Shown: positions 59,211-64,000 of the stretch, piece by piece | Layout of the letters: every line of letters begins with the position of its first letter | How positions within the stretch are numbered: the first letter of the stretch is position 1 | From: Erythrobacter sp. | Lineage (GTDB): Bacteria > Pseudomonadota > Alphaproteobacteria > Sphingomonadales > Sphingomonadaceae | Reading direction: 5' to 3' | NCBI GenBank assembly: GCA_029937545.1 | Contig: JAPYPR010000003.1 | Location: forward strand, 124,001 to 188,000 | Length of the DNA stretch: 64,000 nt | Position numbers and translations under genes: made by a program | The notes under the pieces: model-generated | What the model was told of the DNA's origin: nothing | Database searches by the model: none | The model's input: the letters and a program-made list of their open reading frames with translations, nothing else

Positions 59211-59771
59211 ATGACATCCTTTATGTTCGCGATGGTGGCGAGCTTTCTCGCCGCGACGGGATCGCGCGATCAGCTGCTGGTCGCACATTTGCGGGAGCGG
59301 CTGGGCGGCTCGTACGCGCTGTTGCTGCTGGTCGTGGCGACAGCCATTGTCTCCGCGTTCATCGCCGCATGGTTCGGGAGCACCCTTGCCGGGCAGCTAT
59401 CGAGCGACGCGGCCACGATGTTCGTCGCTATTGCCATGCTGCTGGCAGCGGTCGAGTGTGCCTGGCCCAATCGCGCTCGCAAGCCCCGGGAACCCACCCG
59501 CTCGCTCGGCGCCATCGGGATCGTGTTGTTCCTGAGGCAGCTGACAGATGCCTCGCGTTTCCTGATCGCTGCATTCGCCGCCGCGCTCGCGTCGCCAATG
59601 CTCGCAGCGAGTGGCGGCGCCATCGGGGGGGCGGCAGCGGTTGGACTTGGCTGGTTTCTCGGCGAAAGGCTTGAGCATCTGCCGTTGCCGGCCATCCGCC
59701 TGTGCTTTGCCGCGTTGCTGCTCCTGCTCGCAATCTGGCTCGGCCTGACAGCACGTGGTCTGATCGGATAG
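59211..59771 (+). CDS. GDT1/UPF0016-like membrane protein with lost signature motifs
   Basis: The 186-residue protein has six hydrophobic segments in two similar halves, as in UPF0016 (GDT1, MneA, TMEM165) cation transporters. The hallmark E-x-G-D-(K/R)-(T/S) is changed in both halves: FLAATGSRDQLL in the first and FLRQLTDASRFL in the second. The acidic metal ligands are therefore mostly missing. ATG 59211 is chosen for the usual compact start; ATG 59154 would add 19 polar residues. Transport activity is doubtful. Confidence 0.7.
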   Translation: MTSFMFAMVASFLAATGSRDQLLVAHLRERLGGSYALLLLVVATAIVSAFIAAWFGSTLAGQLSSDAATMFVAIAMLLAAVECAWPNRARKPREPTRSLGAIGIVLFLRQLTDASRFLIAAFAAALASPMLAASGGAIGGAAAVGLGWFLGERLEHLPLPAIRLCFAALLLLLAIWLGLTARGLIG

Positions 59772-59861
59772 GTCGATCACTATCTCAGTCAAGGTCATAG
59801 AAACCGATCGAAGCTTCGCCCGTTGGTGAAGTGCAATTCAAAACCAAAAAGGGAATTTCAC

Positions 59862-60341
59862 ATGGCCGAACTCGGCGACAATGCGAAAGTCGGACTCGTC
59901 TCTGCGCTCAATGGCGCGCTGGCGGATACGATGGCGCTCTATTTCAAAACCAAGAACTTTCACTGGCACGTCGCGGGTCCGCGTTTTCGCGACCTGCACG
60001 TTCTGTTCGACGAACAGGCCGCCCAGCTGATCGGCACCGTAGACGATCTCGGCGAGCGCGTGCGCAAGAACGACGAATACACCCTGACCTCGATCGGCAT
60101 GGTGCAGTCCGAGACCCGCATCAAGGACCAGGACGACGTCACCCTGACCGCCGACGCAATGGTCGCGGAACTGCGCGACGACAATCGCCTGCTGCACAAG
60201 CGCCTCGGCGAGGTGAAGGAAGCGGCCGAAGAGGTCGGCGACAATGCCACCAGCGGTATCGTGGATGACTGGATCGACCAGTGCGAGGAGCGGATCTGGT
60301 TCCTCAACCAGACATCCAAGCAAGCGAATAGCTATTCGTGA
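59862..60341 (+). CDS. dps: Dps family DNA-binding ferritin-like protein
   Basis: The 159-residue protein of starved or stressed cells oxidises and stores iron in a dodecamer and can protect DNA. The inter-subunit ferroxidase site is seen in NFHWHVAGPRFRDLHVLFDE (His, His, Asp and Glu ligands). The long middle helix and the DWIDQCEERIWFL end fit the family. ATG 59862 gives the standard amino end. A strong hairpin follows 7 bp after the stop. Confidence 0.95.
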   Translation: MAELGDNAKVGLVSALNGALADTMALYFKTKNFHWHVAGPRFRDLHVLFDEQAAQLIGTVDDLGERVRKNDEYTLTSIGMVQSETRIKDQDDVTLTADAMVAELRDDNRLLHKRLGEVKEAAEEVGDNATSGIVDDWIDQCEERIWFLNQTSKQANSYS

Positions 60342-60348
60342 CATGGCC

Positions 60349-60378
60349 GGCCGCCTTCACCCTTGGGTGCGGGCGGCC
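60349..60378 (+). terminator. GC-rich hairpin after dps
   Basis: Arms GGCCGCC and GGCGGCC (7 bp) enclose a second perfect arm pair CACCC-TT-GGGTG, giving a 12-bp stem with a 2-nt internal loop. It lies between dps and the phosphogluconolactonase gene. The T-run after it is short (TTCG), so it may attenuate or protect the dps mRNA 3' end without full termination. Confidence 0.55.
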
Positions 60379-60396
60379 TTCGTGTATCAGGGGACT

Positions 60397-61017
60397 ATGG
60401 CTGACATTGCCCTGAAAGAGAATGCGGACGATGCGGCGATTGCCGCGTGGTTCGCGCGCGAAATCGGGAAGCGGATGGCGCAGAACGACGGGCCCGTAAC
60501 GCTTACCGTTCCCGGCGGTTCGACGCCCTATCCCATCATGGAAAAGCTGCTCGAAGAAGATCTCGACTGGTCGCGCCTCGTCGTATGGCCGGGCGATGAC
60601 CGGATCGTCCCGGAAGATCACGAGGCGTCCAACACCGGCAAGCTGCGCGCCCTGTTCGAGCCGGCGGGGGCCGAGGTCGTTACCTTGACGGTGATGGAGG
60701 CCGTGCCGCATTTCGATCTGGCGTGGCTGGGCATGGGCGCAGATGGCCACATTGCCTCGTTGTTCCCCAATACCGATCCGCAGACCCACGATCCACGCCC
60801 GATCCTGCGCCTGACCCCCGATCCGCTTCCGCCGGAAGCCCCCTTCGACCGGATCAGCCTGACCTTGCCCTCGCTGCTCGACAGCGACGCGCTCGTCTTC
60901 GTCATGCGCGGGGAAGAGAAACGCGCGGTGTTCGATGCGGCGGCGGCGGGCGATAACGATTTGCCGATTGCGCGGCTGCTCGGCGCGGCTAAGCAACAGG
61001 TGACATGCTTCGTCTGA
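60397..61017 (+). CDS. pgl: 6-phosphogluconolactonase
   Basis: The 206-residue protein hydrolyses 6-phosphogluconolactone in the pentose phosphate or Entner-Doudoroff route. Motifs are TLTVPGGSTPYPIMEKLLEE, VVWPGDDRIVPEDHEASN, WLGMGADGHIASLFPNT and RISLTLPSLLDSDALVFVM. It overlaps the NUDIX gene by 13 bp. The zwf and edd genes are not in the window. Confidence 0.94.
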   Translation: MADIALKENADDAAIAAWFAREIGKRMAQNDGPVTLTVPGGSTPYPIMEKLLEEDLDWSRLVVWPGDDRIVPEDHEASNTGKLRALFEPAGAEVVTLTVMEAVPHFDLAWLGMGADGHIASLFPNTDPQTHDPRPILRLTPDPLPPEAPFDRISLTLPSLLDSDALVFVMRGEEKRAVFDAAAAGDNDLPIARLLGAAKQQVTCFV

Positions 61018-61475
61018 TACCCGCGCCGCTGTTTCGCCAGGCCCTCCGTGTCGCGCATAAGGTGCGGCATCACTGGCGCAAATGTCGCGGCGTGACGCCG
61101 CATGGGGTCTGCGTAATCGCTCGCGACCTGGAAGGGCAGGTGCTGCTCGTGCAGCATAGTTACGGGCCGCCGGGCTGGTATATCCCTGGCGGCGGACTCA
61201 AGCGAGGCGAAGATCCCGCAGATGCCGCCCGGCGAGAACTGCGCGAGGAAACCGGCTGCGAGATCGATGGACTCAAGCCGCTCGGCGAAGTGCACGAAAC
61301 GCTGTCCGGCGCCCCGCACATGGCGCACGTCTTCACCGGCGTGGTCGACGACATACCGAAGCCCGACGGCCGCGAAGTGGTGGAAGCGCGCTTTTTCCCG
61401 ACCCATTCGCTGCCCGAACCGCTGGCACCCAGCGCACGGCGGCGGCTGGAGGTCTACACCAGGCGCCGCAGCTAG
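61005..61475 (+). CDS. NUDIX hydrolase
   Basis: The 156-residue protein has the full Nudix box, GGGLKRGEDPADAARRELRE followed by ETG, preceded by YGPPGWYIPGGG. Substrate (nucleoside diphosphate derivative) cannot be named. The start lies inside pgl, suggesting coupling; the stop meets dinB tail to tail with a 4-bp overlap. Confidence 0.92.
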   Translation: MLRLIPAPLFRQALRVAHKVRHHWRKCRGVTPHGVCVIARDLEGQVLLVQHSYGPPGWYIPGGGLKRGEDPADAARRELREETGCEIDGLKPLGEVHETLSGAPHMAHVFTGVVDDIPKPDGREVVEARFFPTHSLPEPLAPSARRRLEVYTRRRS

Positions 61476-62599
61476 AGCAGGCTGAGCTGGGCGTCCGGGC
61501 GGGGCTTCTCCGCCTCGCCATTGCTTTCCAGCTTCGACAGCGTCAGGCCCATCAGGCGGATCGGCATGGGGAGGGGCAAGACCTCTTCCAGCAGTGCGCG
61601 ACCGATACCGGCAAAGGTCTCCCGATTGGTGATCGGCGTATCCACGGTCCTTGCTCTGCTGAAGATCGTGAAGTCGTTGTACTTCATCTTGAGCGTCACC
61701 GTGCGGCCTTGCGCTTCTGCCCGCTCTATATAGCCCCACACGATGTCGATTATGTCCTCCATCGTTTCGCGCAGCTCGCTGCCGGAGGAGAGGTCGCGGC
61801 TGAAGGTGCGTTCTCCGCCGACCGATTTGCGTGTGCGGCGGGAGCGCACGGGCCTGAGGTCGATCCCGCGGGCCGCGCGGTAAAGGTAATCGGCGAAGCT
61901 GCCGAAATGCGCGCGCAGCCATTCGATGTCCTTGGCTGCGAGATCGCCGCCGGTTTCGATGCCGAGCCGCGCCATCTTCTCCGCGCCCTTGGGGCCGACA
62001 CCGTGGAATCGCCGGATCGGCAGCGTGCTGACGAATTCCGCACCTTCGCCGGGGCGGATGACGCACAGGCCGTCGGGCTTGTTCTGGTCGCTGGCGATCT
62101 TGGCGAGGAATTTGTTGTAGCTCACGCCCGCACTGGCGGTGAGGCGCGTCTTGGCACGGATCTCCTGCCGGATGAGTTCCGCGAGGCGCGTGGCGCTGCC
62201 GATGCCGAGCTTGTCCTCGGTAACGTCGAGATAGGCCTCATCCAGGCTCAGCGGCTCGACTAGGTCGGTGTGATGGCGGAAGATCGCGCGGATCTGCTGG
62301 CTGACTTCGCGATAGGCGTCGAAGCGACTCTTGACGAAGATTAGGTCAGGACATTTCCGCTTGGCCGTGACGGAAGGCATGGCGCTGCGCACTCCGAACT
62401 TGCGCGCTTCGTAGCTGGCTGCTGCGACGACCCCGCGCCCGCTCGAGCCGCCCACGGCGACGGGCTTGCCGCGCAGTTCCGGATTGTCGCGCTGTTCGAC
62501 GCTGGCGAAAAACGCATCCATGTCGACATGGATGATCTTGCGCAGTCCGTCGGCCTCGCCTGTCTCCTCGTCGTCCATGCGTTTTTCGCCATCGCTCAT
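61472..62599 (-). CDS. dinB: DNA polymerase IV (Y family)
   Basis: The 375-residue translesion polymerase has HVDMDAFFASVEQRDNPELR, then SLDEAYLDVTEDKLG (catalytic acidic pair), a helix-hairpin-helix with FHGVGPKGAEKMARLGIETG, and the little-finger domain with SVGGERTFSRDLSSGSELRE. It ends near DAQLSLL, a beta-clamp-binding-like motif (QLSLL). ATG at 62599 is used; a Met seven codons later is also possible. Confidence 0.95.
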   Translation of the reverse strand: MSDGEKRMDDEETGEADGLRKIIHVDMDAFFASVEQRDNPELRGKPVAVGGSSGRGVVAAASYEARKFGVRSAMPSVTAKRKCPDLIFVKSRFDAYREVSQQIRAIFRHHTDLVEPLSLDEAYLDVTEDKLGIGSATRLAELIRQEIRAKTRLTASAGVSYNKFLAKIASDQNKPDGLCVIRPGEGAEFVSTLPIRRFHGVGPKGAEKMARLGIETGGDLAAKDIEWLRAHFGSFADYLYRAARGIDLRPVRSRRTRKSVGGERTFSRDLSSGSELRETMEDIIDIVWGYIERAEAQGRTVTLKMKYNDFTIFSRARTVDTPITNRETFAGIGRALLEEVLPLPMPIRLMGLTLSKLESNGEAEKPRPDAQLSLL

Positions 62600-62664
62600 G
62601 CAGGAATAGATAGGGCAGCGGGTTGCAAAGCGGAACCTTGTGAGCCACCTGCCATTTTGTGCAG

Positions 62665-63930
62665 ATGCGAAACGATCAGCTAGCTTCGGGCGAGCGCCCT
62701 TCGGCCGTGGCGGCGACGCGCCCGCGCATCGGCGAGCGCGAGCTGATCTGGATGATGGCGCTGCTGATGGCGCTCAACGCCTTCGGGATCGACGCGATCC
62801 TGCCTGCGCTGGACGCGCTGGCGGGCGATCTCGGGGCACAGGGCAACAATCGGCAGTTCGTGGTCGGCGCCTATCTGCTCGCCGCCGGGATCGGCACGCT
62901 GGTGCCGGGGGCGTTTGCCGACAGGTATGGGCGCAGGCCGGTGCTGTTCGTTGCGCTGTTCCTCTATATTGCATTGTCGGTCGCCTGCGCGCTGGCGACG
63001 ACATTCGACATGCTCGTCGGTTTGCGGGCGGCGCAAGGTTTCTTCGCCGCCGGCATCATCGCGCTTCCGCCCGCCATCATCCGCGACCGCGTCGGCGGCG
63101 ACAAGATGGCGCGCATGATGAGCCTGATTTTCGTGATCTTCCTGCTCGTGCCTGCCGTCGCACCCAGTATCGGACAAGCGGTGCTGCTGGCATTCGGCGA
63201 CTGGCGCTGGATCTTCGCCGCCATGGCCGTGGCAGGCTGCGTGATGAGCCTGTGGCTCTATGTCCGTCTGCCGGAAACGCTGCACGAGGATGACAAGCAG
63301 GAAATTCGCATTCCGGTGATCGCTCGCAACATGCGCAAGGCCGTCACCTTGCGCGAGACGATCGGCTATACGCTGGGCAGCGCGCTCGTGTTCGGCGGCT
63401 TGTTCGGCTTCATCAACTCCAGCCAGCAGCTGATCGGCGAGGCCTTCGGCGCGGGCGACCGCTTCCCGCTGATCTTCGCCATCTGCGCAGGCTGCATGGC
63501 GATTGCGAACTGGTCGAACAGCCGCATTGTGGAGCGGTACGGGGCGAGGCGCGTCAGCCACGTGGCCTTGTTCGCCTTCATCGCGGTGGCCGCGGCCCAG
63601 CTCTATTTCGCCAATCAGCCGGACGAGAGCCTGTGGACCTTCGTGCCGCTGATGGCTGCCAATATGAGCCTGCTCGGCTTCATCGGTGCCAATTTCGGAA
63701 GCATCGCCCTGCAACCCTTCAAGCATATCGCCGGCGCGGCCAGTTCGGCGCAGGGGTTTTTGCGGATGACCAGCGGTGCGTTGCTCGGCGCGTTCATCGG
63801 CTATGCTTATGACGGCACGGCCCGCCCGCTGGCGCTGGCATTGCTGTGCACTGCAGTGCTGAGCCTCGTATTCGTCCTGTTCAGCGAGCGCGGTGCTTTG
63901 TTCGGTCCGCCGGAACCGGAAACGGACTAA
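62665..63930 (+). CDS. MFS transporter, Bcr/CflA family drug exporter
   Basis: The protein of about 421 residues has 12 hydrophobic segments. Motifs are NAFGIDAILPALDALAGDLG, FVVGAYLLAAGIGTLVPGAF, the loop GAFADRYGRRPVLFVAL (motif A) and RAAQGFFAAGIIALPPAIIR. Bcr/CflA proteins export drugs or small molecules by proton exchange. GTG 62659 or ATG 62665 may be the start; neither has a clear ribosome-binding site. The last 70 bp of the window hold nothing I can support. Confidence 0.92.
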   Translation: MRNDQLASGERPSAVAATRPRIGERELIWMMALLMALNAFGIDAILPALDALAGDLGAQGNNRQFVVGAYLLAAGIGTLVPGAFADRYGRRPVLFVALFLYIALSVACALATTFDMLVGLRAAQGFFAAGIIALPPAIIRDRVGGDKMARMMSLIFVIFLLVPAVAPSIGQAVLLAFGDWRWIFAAMAVAGCVMSLWLYVRLPETLHEDDKQEIRIPVIARNMRKAVTLRETIGYTLGSALVFGGLFGFINSSQQLIGEAFGAGDRFPLIFAICAGCMAIANWSNSRIVERYGARRVSHVALFAFIAVAAAQLYFANQPDESLWTFVPLMAANMSLLGFIGANFGSIALQPFKHIAGAASSAQGFLRMTSGALLGAFIGYAYDGTARPLALALLCTAVLSLVFVLFSERGALFGPPEPETD

Positions 63931-64000
63931 GCCTCCGCCCAAAGTCTGCGCCCGAAGCCTGCGCCAGGCCAGATCCGCAAATACGCATAGCAAGGGCCGC

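Overview
The window looks like a chromosomal segment of a high-GC alphaproteobacterium. Erythrobacteraceae/Sphingomonadales is the best guess. The reasons are the split MetH, the fused ArsR-methyltransferase regulator next to metF, GcvP in two subunits, a single bifunctional Rel enzyme, and Protein-level resemblance to marine Erythrobacter-like bacteria. The taxonomic call is inference from gene content; no rRNA gene is present.

Region 1 (1-9.9 kb) is accessory DNA. A sodium/sugar symporter at the left edge has lost its middle. Then come two 158-bp copies of a MITE-like element in inverted orientation (420-577 and 9781-9938, 147 of 158 positions identical) that bracket about 9.2 kb. Between them lie a Crp/Fnr regulator, a GT4 glycosyltransferase, a fused sucrose-phosphate synthase/phosphatase-like enzyme coupled to a GT2 enzyme, and a six-gene minus-strand operon. 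That operon holds a YqcI/YcgG (GntA-like) protein, a DUF1989 protein, two small membrane proteins, a small soluble protein and a MurG-like glycosyltransferase. A sulfotransferase-like gene broken by two frameshifts closes the island. The YcgG-DUF1989 pair, a combination I associate with N-oxygenation chemistry, is the best candidate for an undescribed pathway.

Region 2 (10-25.5 kb) starts with a PaoABC-type molybdenum aldehyde oxidoreductase operon with its XdhC-like and MobA-like maturation genes. It continues with LigD/Ku end joining, a Fur-box-preceded siderophore receptor with PepSY reductase-like genes, tRNA-Ser(GGA), a cyclophilin and small genes.

Region 3 (25.5-34.3 kb) has a VOC protein, the (p)ppGpp synthetase/hydrolase, and a 0.7-kb graveyard of a galactose/lactose locus (a GH42 tail, a symporter core and a galactokinase tail). 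A fused 5-oxoprolinase/hydantoinase and an atypical GH3 enzyme follow.

Region 4 (34.4-46 kb) is one-carbon metabolism. A SahR-like regulator with a near-palindromic operator leads metF and a two-piece metH. A dead TauE/SafE gene follows, then a tandem glycine riboswitch controlling gcvT-gcvH-gcvPA-gcvPB.

Region 5 (46-64 kb) holds a flippase, an NTP transferase, an Nmad3-like protein, the valine degradation genes (mmsB, enoyl-CoA hydratase, HIBYL-CoA hydrolase, isobutyryl-CoA dehydrogenase, mmsA) interrupted by RidA and two lipoprotein genes, and a DUF819 transporter. These are followed by tRNA-Gly(CCC), a cysteine-synthase-like gene coupled to an HSD10-like SDR, a degenerate GDT1-like protein, Dps, 6-phosphogluconolactonase, NUDIX, DNA polymerase IV and a Bcr/CflA MFS exporter.
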